From positions 124,001 to 188,000 of the forward strand of contig NZ_MAEL01000035.1 in assembly GCF_009933335.1 (NCBI RefSeq): a stretch of 64,000 bases of DNA. The letters are read 5' to 3'. Position numbers and translations under genes: made by a program. The notes under the pieces are model-generated. The model saw only the letters and a list, made by a program, of their open reading frames with translations. It ran no database searches and was not told where the DNA came from. Source of the stretch: Candidatus Enterococcus willemsii. GTDB lineage: Bacteria > Bacillota > Bacilli > Lactobacillales > Enterococcaceae. Within the stretch, counting starts at the first letter, position 1. Every line of letters begins with the position of its first letter. This document shows positions 30,923-38,937 of the stretch, in pieces.

Positions 30923-31686
30923 ATAGTCAATTAAATGTGACCAATCTCTCACTTTTATTCTCGTTTTTACTTGTGATGATTGCGATGGGGATTAGTACCA
31001 AAGAAAAATTAGGCTTGTCAAAAGACATTCTAATTGCCACGCTTCGTGCAGTCATTCAATTAAGTTTAATTGCGTACGTGTTAAAATATGTCATTCAAGT
31101 CGACAATACGTGGTTAACGTTACTAATGAGTTTATTTATCATTACCAATGCTTCATGGAATGCACATAAACGCAATCCTAGCCAACATAAAGCATTCAAA
31201 AGTTCTTTCTTAGCGATTGCAATTAGTACGTATGTGACGTTGGGTGTTCTGGTTTTATCCGGTTCGTTAGCATTTATTCCATCACAAGTTATCATGATTA
31301 CCGGGATGATTGCCAGCAATTCAATGGTAGCAATTGGACTGTGCTACCGCAATTTAAATAGTCAGTTTCGTGATCAACGCCAACAAGTGCTTGAAAAACT
31401 GGCATTAGGTGCTGATGTAAAATTAGCTGCTCAAAGTATTTTACGTGAAAGTATTCGTGTGGCAATGCAACCAACTGTTGATTCAGCAAAAACTGTCGGA
31501 TTAGTTAGCTTACCAGGAATGATGTCGGGCTTAATTTTTGCTGGAATTGATCCGATACATGCCATTAAGTACCAAATTATGGTGACGTTCATGTTACTAT
31601 CCACGACAAGTGTTGGTGCAGTGATCGCGGGTTATAGCAGTTACAAGTATTATTTCAATGAAAGCCAACAATTGCGTGATGAGTAG
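30919..31686 (+). CDS. fetB: FetB-like UPF0014 family permease
   Basis: A 255-residue membrane protein with about seven hydrophobic segments. The signature ESIRVAMQPTVDSAKTVG followed by SLPGMMSG is diagnostic for the UPF0014/FetB family. It pairs with the ATPase just upstream by a 4-base overlap. lytS begins 19 bases after its stop, so iron export and the LytSR sensor may share a transcript. Confidence 0.87.
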   Translation: MNSQLNVTNLSLLFSFLLVMIAMGISTKEKLGLSKDILIATLRAVIQLSLIAYVLKYVIQVDNTWLTLLMSLFIITNASWNAHKRNPSQHKAFKSSFLAIAISTYVTLGVLVLSGSLAFIPSQVIMITGMIASNSMVAIGLCYRNLNSQFRDQRQQVLEKLALGADVKLAAQSILRESIRVAMQPTVDSAKTVGLVSLPGMMSGLIFAGIDPIHAIKYQIMVTFMLLSTTSVGAVIAGYSSYKYYFNESQQLRDE

Positions 31687-31705
31687 CCATTTAGGAGATG
31701 AAGCA

Positions 31706-33448
31706 ATGATTGAGTTATTTATTCTAATGATGGAACGTGTCGGGCTGATTATTTTATTAGCTTTTCTTTTAGTCAATGTGCCTTATTTTAAAAGAATGCT
31801 ACTGAGTCGAGAGACAAATCGCTCGAAGTTTCGTTTAATTTTGATTTTTGGCGTCTTCGCTGTTATTTCTAATTTTACGGGGATTGAGATTACCGAAAAT
31901 CAAATCGTTCCCAGTAACGTCTTAACCTACTTAAACAATGATGCATCCATTGCGAATACGCGAACCTTAGTAATTGGTGTGTCTGGTTTGATTGGTGGCC
32001 CCTTCGTAGGGAGTCTGGTCGGGCTAATTGCTGGTGTGCACCGAGTGATTCAAGGAGCAGTTACGGGCTTGTTTTATATTCCTGCATCTGTTCTGGTTGG
32101 TCTATTATCCGGGGTTATTGGCAAGCGATTGGCAAAGGAAAACCAATTCCCTAAGCCGATGTTAGGTGCTGTTGTCGGTATTGGGATGGAAGTTATCCAA
32201 ATGTTATTTATCTTATGCTTCAGTGGCGATTTACAGGATGGAATGAATCTAGTACGCTTAATCGCTTTGCCAATGATTTTGTTGAATAGTGTGGGGACAT
32301 TTATTTTTCTATCGATTTTAACGACAACGTTGAAGCAAGAAGAGCAGGCAAAAGCGGTGCAGACGCATGATGTGTTGGCTTTGGCAGCAGAAACCTTGCC
32401 TTATTTTCGCGAGGGGTTAAATGATCGTTCTTGCCAGCAAGTCGCACGGATTATTAAGCATTATACAAAAGTGAGCGCAATTAGCATGACGGATAGTCAT
32501 CAAATCTTGGCACATGTAGGGTCAGGAGATGATCATCATATTCCTGAACTGGAAGTTATTACCGAGTTATCTAGAGAAGTATTACGGACAGGGAAAATGA
32601 CGATTGCACGCACGAAAGAAGAAGTCGGATGTTCGCATCCAGATTGTCCGTTACAAGCAGCGATTGTGATTCCCTTACTGTCACACGATAAAATTGTGGG
32701 GACGCTTAAGATGTATTTCACTGATCCCACGCGTTTAACACATGTGGAGGAGCAGTTAGCTGAAGGATTGGGCACGATTTTTTCTTCACAATTGGAACTT
32801 GGTGAAGCAGAAGTGCAATCGAAATTATTAAAAGAAGCTGAGATCAAAAGCTTGCAAGCACAAGTCAATCCACATTTCTTTTTCAATGCGATTAATACCA
32901 TTTCTGCATTAATGCGCAAAGATGCCGAAAATGCGCGACGTTTATTATTACAGTTAAGCACGTATTTTCGTGGAAACTTGCAAGGAGCCGTCCAAACGAC
33001 GATTCCATTAGCGCAAGAGTTAGAGCAAGTTCAAGCCTATTTATCGTTAGAACAAGCGCGTTTCCCAAATCGTTACCAAGTGGATTTTGAGATTGAAGAA
33101 GGTTTAGAAGAAAATAAAGTTCCACCGTATGCTATTCAAGTGTTAGTTGAAAATACGATTCGTCATGCGTTTGGCAATCGAAAAACAAACAATCACGTAA
33201 AAGTTGTCGCGCACAAAATAGACCGAAACGTCATTATCGATGTGTGGGACAATGGCATGGGTATTCCAGAAGAACGAAAAGCGTTGTTAGGCAAAGAAGC
33301 TGTCAAATCAGAAAAAGGGACAGGAACAGCATTAGAAAACCTTGCTCGTCGCATTGACAATCTTTATAGTGGGGCGGGAAGCTTCCAAATTGAAAATCGA
33401 CCAACAGGCGGTAGTCATGTGCGTTTAACGTTACCTATTACAGAATAA
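31706..33448 (+). CDS. lytS: LytS-type sensor histidine kinase
   Basis: Sensor of the LytSR system that in Firmicutes responds to membrane potential and pyruvate or overflow metabolism. It has 580 residues. The N-terminal LytS 5-6 helix membrane domain (about 1-200) is followed by a GAF-like domain, then the kinase core with the phospho-acceptor in NPHFFFNAINT, N-box VENTIRHAF and DNGMGIP. TAGGAGATG lies upstream of the ATG at 31706; a longer frame from 31658 runs inside fetB. lytR follows. Confidence 0.93.
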   Translation: MIELFILMMERVGLIILLAFLLVNVPYFKRMLLSRETNRSKFRLILIFGVFAVISNFTGIEITENQIVPSNVLTYLNNDASIANTRTLVIGVSGLIGGPFVGSLVGLIAGVHRVIQGAVTGLFYIPASVLVGLLSGVIGKRLAKENQFPKPMLGAVVGIGMEVIQMLFILCFSGDLQDGMNLVRLIALPMILLNSVGTFIFLSILTTTLKQEEQAKAVQTHDVLALAAETLPYFREGLNDRSCQQVARIIKHYTKVSAISMTDSHQILAHVGSGDDHHIPELEVITELSREVLRTGKMTIARTKEEVGCSHPDCPLQAAIVIPLLSHDKIVGTLKMYFTDPTRLTHVEEQLAEGLGTIFSSQLELGEAEVQSKLLKEAEIKSLQAQVNPHFFFNAINTISALMRKDAENARRLLLQLSTYFRGNLQGAVQTTIPLAQELEQVQAYLSLEQARFPNRYQVDFEIEEGLEENKVPPYAIQVLVENTIRHAFGNRKTNNHVKVVAHKIDRNVIIDVWDNGMGIPEERKALLGKEAVKSEKGTGTALENLARRIDNLYSGAGSFQIENRPTGGSHVRLTLPITE

Positions 33449-33461
33449 AGGGGAATCATGT

Positions 33462-34175
33462 ATGCATGTATTAATTGTCGATGATGAACCATTGGCACGA
33501 GAAGAATTAAGCTATTTAGTGATGCAACATCCAAAAATTACATCGACAGCAGAAGCTGAATCAGTCGAAGAAGCGATGGAAGAGATGATGGATCAAAAAC
33601 CGGATATTGTGTTTTTAGACATCCATTTAACAGATGAAAGTGGATTTGATTTAGCGGAAAAGTTCACGCATCTGAAAAAAGCACCGTATTTAATTTTCGC
33701 AACCGCATACGATGCCTATGCATTAAAAGCTTTTCAAGTGAATGCAAAGGATTATTTATTGAAACCATTTGAAGAGCAAAAAATCCACCAAGCATTAGAC
33801 AAAGCATTAAAAGAAATTGCGCAACAACAACCAACTGTCCAAACGTTTGAAGCGATTCCGATTCAAGGGGAAGACCGAATTTACTTAGTGGCACCAGAAG
33901 AGATTTATTTGGTTTCCGTCGAAGAACGCCAATTAAATATTGAGACTAAAGAACAAAGGTATCAGATGACCGGTTCATTAAATAAAATTGAACAAAAATT
34001 ACCAACAGAACTCTTTCTGAAAACACATCGGAGTTTTATTTTGAATCGGACAAAGATTCAGGAAATTCAACCATGGTTTAACAATACCCTCCAAGTTATT
34101 TTAGAAAATGGCTCACGCGTACCAGTCAGTCGTTCCTATGTGAAGCAGTTTAAAGAAAGTGTTGGCTTACAATAA
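33462..34175 (+). CDS. lytR: LytTR-type response regulator
   Basis: A 237-residue response regulator. The receiver domain has DDEP at 7-10, phospho-acceptor Asp53 in FLDIHL and Lys in LLKPFE. The C-terminal LytTR DNA-binding domain spans about 135-237 and contains FLKTHRSFILN. The expected target is the lrgAB operon about 800 bases downstream. AAAGGGGA precedes the ATG. Confidence 0.93.
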   Translation: MHVLIVDDEPLAREELSYLVMQHPKITSTAEAESVEEAMEEMMDQKPDIVFLDIHLTDESGFDLAEKFTHLKKAPYLIFATAYDAYALKAFQVNAKDYLLKPFEEQKIHQALDKALKEIAQQQPTVQTFEAIPIQGEDRIYLVAPEEIYLVSVEERQLNIETKEQRYQMTGSLNKIEQKLPTELFLKTHRSFILNRTKIQEIQPWFNNTLQVILENGSRVPVSRSYVKQFKESVGLQ

Positions 34176-34214
34176 AAAAACCAGTGAATGAGGAGCTTCA
34201 TTCACTGGTTTTTT
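34176..34214. terminator. Bidirectional terminator after lytR
   Basis: AAAAACCAGTGAATGA pairs with TCATTCACTGGTTTTT, with a run of T on both strands. It lies between convergent genes. Confidence 0.88.
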
Positions 34215-34218
34215 TAAG

Positions 34219-34737
34219 TTATCGAAAATCAATGGCATATTCGGTCAGAGTATCCATATTAGAGATAAATTTATGTGCTTTTTCAGGTTGTTCTTCAACT
34301 TTTTTTAAGGTCTCTTTATCGGATGTATTTAAGATAATCCCTAACTTATTGTCACGGATTTTTTTATAAGGAATGAACTTTACATAATTACCGATATCAG
34401 CTTGTAAATTTCTGCTCGCTGCTTGTGCGAGTTTGTTATTGGTCCATTCGATGTTGTAGCCATTTGGTTGATTGGTGAAAGTTAAAGTATAGGTTATCTC
34501 AAGTGGGAGGGGTGAATCGACAGGTTCAAACTCATTCATCGTATGTTCGTGAATAAGACTCGTTTGTGTGACATAAACGTTTTGTTCTTCAGGAGCGGTG
34601 ATTTCATAGGCAATCGTTGTATCTGTGTTTTGGATTTGAGTAATGAATGACGGTTGTTTTAAATAATAATAACCACCAATCGCAAGGGCAAGTAAGAAAA
34701 TCAAACCAACAGACAACCAAATAAACTTCTTTTTCAT
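34219..34737 (-). CDS. Membrane-anchored extracytoplasmic protein, unknown function
   Basis: A 172-residue protein I do not recognise. A basic MKKK start and one hydrophobic segment (about 5-26) form an N-terminal anchor or uncleaved signal. The rest is polar, with no lipobox cysteine, so it faces the outside as a membrane-tethered domain. AGGAGG lies 6 bases before the ATG. It lies between lytR and lrgA on the opposite strand, divergent from lrgAB. Confidence 0.72.
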   Translation of the reverse strand: MKKKFIWLSVGLIFLLALAIGGYYYLKQPSFITQIQNTDTTIAYEITAPEEQNVYVTQTSLIHEHTMNEFEPVDSPLPLEITYTLTFTNQPNGYNIEWTNNKLAQAASRNLQADIGNYVKFIPYKKIRDNKLGIILNTSDKETLKKVEEQPEKAHKFISNMDTLTEYAIDFR

Positions 34738-34854
34738 AACAAACCTCCTAAAGCTCTTTTTCCTTTTAGTATAGCATGAAAAGGTTGTGTTGTTCTTTGT
34801 TTATCGAAGGTAATTATTAAATTTGCCATGTTTCACCAACGACTCATTCGAAAT

Positions 34855-34949
34855 TTTCATGTATTTTACGTTTGTTTTTTTGCATTTCATGTCATTATTC
34901 AGGTAACTCGTGAATGTTTTCTCACAAAAATTCGTTTTCATTCTATACT
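34855..34949 (+). promoter_or_regulatory. lrgAB control region with candidate LytR repeats
   Basis: TTTCATGT occurs at 34855-34862 and again at 34885-34892, a 30-base (three helical turn) spacing. The -10 TATACT is at 34944-34949, and the matching -35 (CTCACA) is poor. That is the pattern of an activator-dependent promoter. LytR binding is inferred, not shown. Confidence 0.5.
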
Positions 34950-34981
34950 AAGCATGTAGAAAACAAGAGGAGATGGACACT

Positions 34982-35404
34982 ATGGAAAAGAAAGTATATT
35001 CATTTTTACAACAAGCATTTATTTTTGCTCTTATTATGTTACTAGCGAACGGATTGGCGTTAATTATACCAATTCCGGTACCAGCATCAGTGATTGGTAT
35101 GATTCTACTTTTTGTCGGCTTATGTACAAAAATTATTAAGCTAGAACAGGTGGAAGAACTAAGTAATTCGTTGTCTCGAGTGATTACTTTCTTATTCGTG
35201 CCATCAGGTATTTCATTAATTAATTCGTTGGATATTATGCAACAATACGGTTTACAAATTCTATTTGTCATTTTAGTTGCAACACTAGCTTTATTAGCTT
35301 CAACGGGTTGGACAGGCGCCTTCTTATTACACATTAAGGATCACCGTGAAACCGAAAAAGAAAGACAAGTACCTGCAGAACATAAAGGAGGCGTGTCATT
35401 ATGA
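34982..35404 (+). CDS. lrgA: LrgA antiholin/holin-like protein
   Basis: Small membrane protein of the CidA/LrgA family, 140 residues with four helices. [16 protein letters not shown] (about 30-45) is the family signature. In other Firmicutes LrgAB affects autolysis and imports pyruvate. The ATG at 34982 is chosen because GAGGAGA is 9 bases upstream; an ATG at 34973 directly abuts that site. It overlaps lrgB by 4 bases. Confidence 0.92.
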   Translation: MEKKVYSFLQQAFIFALIMLLANGLALIIPIPVPASVIGMILLFVGLCTKIIKLEQVEELSNSLSRVITFLFVPSGISLINSLDIMQQYGLQILFVILVATLALLASTGWTGAFLLHIKDHRETEKERQVPAEHKGGVSL

Positions 35405-36084
35405 GTCCATACGTTGGTATTATTATCTCATTTGTCGTTTTTGGTATCGGAAGCTGGGCATTCAAAAAAAGCAAAGGCTTCTTCTTATTTACCCCATTAT
35501 TTTTTGCAATGATTTTAGGTGTTGCTGTATTGAAATTCACTGGGATCAGTTATGAACAATACAATGAAGGTGGTAAATTTATCAGCTTTTTCTTAGAACC
35601 TGCAACTGTGGCTTTTGCCATTCCTTTGTATAAAAAAAGAGATGTATTGAAAAAATATTGGGTAGAAATTTTGACCGCTTTGACGATTGGCTCATTTGGT
35701 TCATTAGTCGCAGTTGTACTTGCAGGGAAATTGATCCAAATGAATCCAAGCATTATCGCGTCAATTTTACCACAAGCAGCAACCACAGCTATTGCCGTTC
35801 CTATCTCTGAATCAGTTGGTGGTGTCGCATCAATTACAGCTTTTACTGTCATCTTTAATGGTGTGTTAACTTATGCCTTAGGACGCATGGCATTGAAATG
35901 GTTCCACATCAAACATCCCGTAGCCAAAGGATTAGCTCTTGGTGCTGCAGGACATGCTTTAGGTGTTGCAGTAGGATTGGAAATGGGTGAGACAGAAGCC
36001 GCTATGGCAAGTATTTCTGTTGTTGTTGTAGGTGTGATTACAGTCGTTGTGGTGCCCGTGTTCGCAACATTAGTAGGAATTTAA
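35401..36084 (+). CDS. lrgB: LrgB family membrane protein
   Basis: Partner of LrgA, 227 residues, with multiple hydrophobic segments. The repeated small-residue motif [15 protein letters not shown] and the later [14 protein letters not shown] are typical of LrgB/CidB. AAAGGAGG precedes the ATG. A strong terminator begins at the stop codon. Confidence 0.93.
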   Translation: MSPYVGIIISFVVFGIGSWAFKKSKGFFLFTPLFFAMILGVAVLKFTGISYEQYNEGGKFISFFLEPATVAFAIPLYKKRDVLKKYWVEILTALTIGSFGSLVAVVLAGKLIQMNPSIIASILPQAATTAIAVPISESVGGVASITAFTVIFNGVLTYALGRMALKWFHIKHPVAKGLALGAAGHALGVAVGLEMGETEAAMASISVVVVGVITVVVVPVFATLVGI

Positions 36085-36130
36085 AAAAGAAGACATCTTG
36101 CTTGAAATAGCAAGGTGTCTTCTTTTTTAT
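36083..36130. terminator. Terminator after lrgB
   Basis: AAAAAAGAAGACATCTTGCT (36083 onward) pairs with AGCAAGGTGTCTTCTTTTTT around a short TGAA loop. It also lies directly after the minus-strand 53-residue gene and can stop both. Confidence 0.88.
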
Positions 36131-36135
36131 TCGTC

Positions 36136-36297
36136 TCATTCTTCATTTTCTTCCTCATACGCAATTCGAAACATCAGTATAATCAAAATGACGGTTGAAC
36201 CTAATAATACCGGAACTTGTACATTGTCATTAACTGGACCGAATATTGAAATTAGAATCAAAATAACCAAAATTATCGACAGAATGGCACGAATCAT
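36136..36297 (-). CDS. Small membrane protein, 53 residues, second gene of the P3 operon
   Basis: A small gene with two hydrophobic stretches (about residues 4-20 and 29-44), a polar turn GPVNDNVQVP between them and an acidic tail EEENEE. Its ATG overlaps the TGA of the 71-residue gene (ATGA), a tight coupling that supports it being real. It ends just before the lrgB terminator, which has T runs on this strand too. The topology would suit a small immunity-type or accessory membrane protein, but no family is recognised. Confidence 0.62.
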   Translation of the reverse strand: MIRAILSIILVILILISIFGPVNDNVQVPVLLGSTVILIILMFRIAYEEENEE

Positions 36298-36509
36298 AGA
36301 TAAAAACCACGATAGCCATCAGACAACTTTTCAACATGGATTAACGTGTAGCCATTGTAGGTTTTTGGTGGATAATTCTTAAATCTGTAAATTTTGTATT
36401 GGATAAAAGTAGAAACGTCATTTGGACTCTCTGCTTCATCTCCATGAACGACTGGACTAGTAGTACCCATAATACCGACCATCAATGCGAATAAAATGAC
36501 TTTTTTCAT
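36294..36509 (-). CDS. Small secreted protein, 71 residues, controlled by promoter P3
   Basis: An N-terminal Sec signal peptide (MKKVILFALMVGIMG with a VVHG-type cleavage region at about 20-23) leaves a mature protein of about 48 residues. The mature part is rich in Tyr and Lys/Arg, roughly neutral overall, and ends in DGYRGFYL. GGAGAG lies 8 bases before the ATG at 36509. It is preceded by a LytTR-type operator and TACACT -10, and lies directly after the response regulator gene. No family recognised; a bacteriocin-like peptide, secreted signal or surface factor are all possible. Confidence 0.68.
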   Translation of the reverse strand: MKKVILFALMVGIMGTTSPVVHGDEAESPNDVSTFIQYKIYRFKNYPPKTYNGYTLIHVEKLSDGYRGFYL

Positions 36510-36541
36510 CTGTTTCACTCTCCTATCAAAATGATACTTTG

Positions 36542-36608
36542 AGTGTACTACAATTAGAGGCGTAAAAACCAAAAAAGGCGTGAACGTTGATTATTTTGAC
36601 TTGAACGT
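36542..36608 (-). promoter_or_regulatory. P3: LytTR-type operator and promoter of the small secreted protein
   Basis: Read on the minus strand: ACGTTCAAG (36608-36600), 12 bases, ACGTTCACG (36587-36579), 31 bases, then TACACT (36547-36542). The repeat period is 21 bases. The left repeat lies in the last codons of the response regulator gene. The geometry is identical to P1 and P2 in the same cluster. No good -35 hexamer is present, as expected for an activated promoter. Confidence 0.78.
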
Positions 36609-37331
36609 ATGATTGAGTTGCGAAATTTGGCGAATAGAAACCAAACATGTTTCATTATTAATGAAAGTGAGTATCCTTTTTTTCTGATCAACATGAAGAA
36701 TTGTTTGTTGATTGGCAACGAATGATTTATGCACCCGAATGAAATGTTCTGATAATTGCTCCACTTCGGTAATTTTGCCATAAAATTCGACGGAGCCGTT
36801 CGTTAGGTGCAAAATCAATTTGTGTTGTGCAGGTGATGTTTCAAAAAACATAATGTCCGACAAATCAAAGACACGAATTTGGCTACCAACTTTGAGACGG
36901 ATTTTATCCGTCAACACTTTATTTTCAGATGTATAATGTTTTTGGGCTTGTTGTAGAGCTTCTTTGATGCGCCTAGTCATATCCTGGGGATCATCTTTAG
37001 GAATATAATCCATCGCTTCGACTTTATACTTGAAGGTTAACGGTGCCTTCTCGCTATGTGTAGTGGTAAAGATAATTTTACCATCAATACATAAATCACG
37101 AATCGCTGCACCAAGTTGAATGCCATCCATTTGATGATTTAAATCGACATCTAAAAAATAAATACCTTGGTTTTGTGGGTGTAGAGTGACATATTCAAGT
37201 AGTTCATCAGGATTAGCTGTACTTAAAGCAATATGCATATCTAAGTCTTCCATCAACAAATAGTTATTAATTAGCGTCTCTAATTTAGTTCGTTGAATTA
37301 AATTGTCTTCGCAAATAAATATATTTAGCAT
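36591..37331 (-). CDS. AgrA/FsrA-type LytTR response regulator
   Basis: A 246-residue regulator. The receiver domain has the acidic pair in CEDN (8-9) and phospho-acceptor Asp61 in YFLDVDL. The C-terminal LytTR DNA-binding domain (about 145-240) includes FIRVHKSFVANQ. LytTR proteins bind paired 9-base direct repeats with 12-base spacers, which is exactly what is found three times nearby. GGAGGG precedes the ATG; it begins 2 bases after the kinase stop. It differs clearly from the LytR encoded at 33462. Confidence 0.9.
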   Translation of the reverse strand: MLNIFICEDNLIQRTKLETLINNYLLMEDLDMHIALSTANPDELLEYVTLHPQNQGIYFLDVDLNHQMDGIQLGAAIRDLCIDGKIIFTTTHSEKAPLTFKYKVEAMDYIPKDDPQDMTRRIKEALQQAQKHYTSENKVLTDKIRLKVGSQIRVFDLSDIMFFETSPAQHKLILHLTNGSVEFYGKITEVEQLSEHFIRVHKSFVANQQTILHVDQKKRILTFINNETCLVSIRQISQLNHTFKSK

Positions 37332-37333
37332 AC

Positions 37334-38620
37334 TTACCCTCCAAAAATAGTTAGTTTTTGTGTGAATTGCTTATCAATACTTGTTTCCAGCAAAAGATTG
37401 GGAATTTGTTGTACCAACTCATCGACAGTGCTCAAACCAAGCCCGCGATGACTCCCCTTTGTCGAAAAACCAGTTGTTTTTAATTGATGTAATGGTTCAA
37501 TGTCTGCGCGTGCAGTATTTTGGATAACAAATAGACAGTCTTCAGCAATCGTGAAAATCGCTACTTCAAGTGTTCCTTGCTGTAAATTCTCCAATTCTTC
37601 AATCGCATTATCCAATAAAATCCCTAGAATACGGACAAAAATAATCGGATCAACCGTTGCTGGAAGTTGAATAGGTTCATTGATTTCTAGAGAGACGGGA
37701 ATACCTTTTTCTTGGGCCAATAAAAGTTTGGTCATAAAAATGCTTCGAATCGCCGCATTTTCGATTTTTTGTAAATTGTTGAGTTTTAAAAAATGTTCTG
37801 AAAAAATTGCTCTTGTTGGTTGAATGTGTTCTGTGTAGTAAGCTTTTAATTCAGACATATCCTCGGCTTCCATGTAGCTTTCCATGGAGGAAAGGATGTT
37901 GATATAGTCATGACGAAACTTGCGAATTTCTTGGTATTGTTTATCTAATTCAGTCGTATACAGTTGCATCGTTTGGTATTCAATTTCTTTCTTTTGAGCA
38001 ATCAAGGTTAATCGTTGGTGCCTTTTCAGAAGCGTAATTGTCAAAATCCCCACAAAAATTAATAAGACAATAAAAATATTGAAGATATTTAATAACGTTT
38101 CAAATTGAAAGTCACTTGGATTGGACTGAATGTAATTGTTTAATGCGTATAACTGATAAACAAAAAATAAAGAAAACACCGTGTATCCAAGCCAAGCTAA
38201 TTGATTTTCAGGCAGTTTGGTTAAAAAAAGCCGTTGAATACCAAAAGCGAGCAAACAATTGCAAGCAACAGAAAAGCAGAACCAGAAAATCATCAAGCTA
38301 TTGTTACCAGAAAATAGTACTTGTATGGTAAATGGCGTGGCGAAATAATCAAATCCCATCGATAGTAGGAAAGCGAGTGTCAGCGTCAATAGTAATTTAC
38401 CAATCGGCTGTGTGCGGTCATTCATAAAAGAAAGAATAAACAGTAAGACTAATAAAACAATCGTATCAACTTGAGAAATATTGCGACCTAAATTATAAGT
38501 AAGAATCAAAATAATGACTGAAAGAAATAAGTTATTTTTCTTGAAGAGCGGAAGCGTATCTAAGATGAAAAAATTACAAAAAATTTGAATAATATGTGAA
38601 AAAATCGACAAATAAAACAT
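37334..38620 (-). CDS. AgrC/ComD-type sensor histidine kinase (HPK10 family)
   Basis: A 428-residue peptide-sensor-like kinase. Six or seven hydrophobic segments occupy about residues 1-200. His237 in KFRHDYINIL is the phospho-acceptor. The N box LLDNAIEELE and a GLGLSTV G box mark the GHKS ATPase. This family senses secreted peptides (AgrC, FsrC, ComD, PlnB). GGAGG lies 6 bases before the ATG. No agrB/agrD, fsrB/fsrD or double-glycine exporter genes lie nearby, so its signal is unidentified. Confidence 0.9.
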   Translation of the reverse strand: MFYLSIFSHIIQIFCNFFILDTLPLFKKNNLFLSVIILILTYNLGRNISQVDTIVLLVLLFILSFMNDRTQPIGKLLLTLTLAFLLSMGFDYFATPFTIQVLFSGNNSLMIFWFCFSVACNCLLAFGIQRLFLTKLPENQLAWLGYTVFSLFFVYQLYALNNYIQSNPSDFQFETLLNIFNIFIVLLIFVGILTITLLKRHQRLTLIAQKKEIEYQTMQLYTTELDKQYQEIRKFRHDYINILSSMESYMEAEDMSELKAYYTEHIQPTRAIFSEHFLKLNNLQKIENAAIRSIFMTKLLLAQEKGIPVSLEINEPIQLPATVDPIIFVRILGILLDNAIEELENLQQGTLEVAIFTIAEDCLFVIQNTARADIEPLHQLKTTGFSTKGSHRGLGLSTVDELVQQIPNLLLETSIDKQFTQKLTIFGG

Positions 38621-38654
38621 GTAATACCTCCAATCTATCAGGGCTTGTTAAGAA

Positions 38655-38663
38655 ATTATAGCA
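38655..38663 (-). promoter_or_regulatory. Extended -10 promoter of the kinase-regulator operon
   Basis: Minus-strand TGC-TATAAT, hexamer at 38660-38655, about 35 bases before the kinase start. The -35 is weak, compensated by the TGn extension. Confidence 0.6.
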
Positions 38664-38700
38664 TGGTATACGCAAAAAAGGACAGATAGTTTGGGGAATT

Positions 38701-38886
38701 TCAACGTTCAAGTACAAAAATCCAACGTTTACGTAAAAAATGGTTTTTGGTAGTCAAAATAAAGTAAAATGAACTTGCGAATGCTAATAACTCACTTTTC
38801 AACACAAGTGATTGCGAATACTTACGAGTGTAGCAATAGCATATATTCATTTGAAAAATAAAAATATTTGAAGTATTTTTGCACAT
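38701..38886 (-). CDS. Doubtful 61-codon ORF upstream of the kinase
   Basis: An ORF with an AGAGG 8 bases upstream and a strong promoter (minus-strand TTGACT 38931-38926, 18 bases, TATAAT 38907-38902). The predicted transcription start falls on the ribosome binding site, leaving only about 10 bases of leader. The 3' end runs through the P1 operator, and P1 transcription opposes it. The product has a Cys pair (CYCY), hydrophobic segments and a basic end, but no leader motif I know. It may be a chance frame inside a long kinase leader. Confidence 0.2.
   Translation of the reverse strand: MCKNTSNIFIFQMNICYCYTRKYSQSLVLKSELLAFASSFYFILTTKNHFLRKRWIFVLER
38704..38770 (+). promoter_or_regulatory. P1: LytTR-type operator and promoter
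   Basis: ACGTTCAAG (38704-38712), 12 bases, ACGTTTACG (38725-38733), 31 bases, TAAAAT (38765-38770). The 32-base operator block is identical to P2 at 28 positions. It points away from the kinase, into the intergenic region. Confidence 0.78.
38781..38861 (+). CDS. Candidate 26-codon ORF on the P1 transcript
   Basis: The first ATG after P1 starts only 3-4 bases downstream of the predicted transcription start, with no ribosome binding site, so translation would be leaderless. The product carries one Cys in TYECSNSIYSF near its C-terminus. A weak all-AT hairpin follows the stop (around 38859-38880). P1 could instead make a regulatory RNA; it is antisense to the leader of the kinase operon. Confidence 0.25.
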   Translation: MLITHFSTQVIANTYECSNSIYSFEK

Positions 38887-38937
38887 AGTATTAACCTCTA
38901 AATTATATTGTTACCTCGCTTTTGTAGTCAAAAAGCA

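Noticed and set aside
34973-34981. Earlier ATG for lrgA
   Set aside because: It directly abuts the GAGGAG ribosome binding site; the ATG at 34982 has correct spacing.
36098-36382. 94-codon plus-strand ORF after lrgB
   Set aside because: It begins inside the lrgB terminator, has no ribosome binding site, and is antisense to the two small minus-strand genes that have proper starts.
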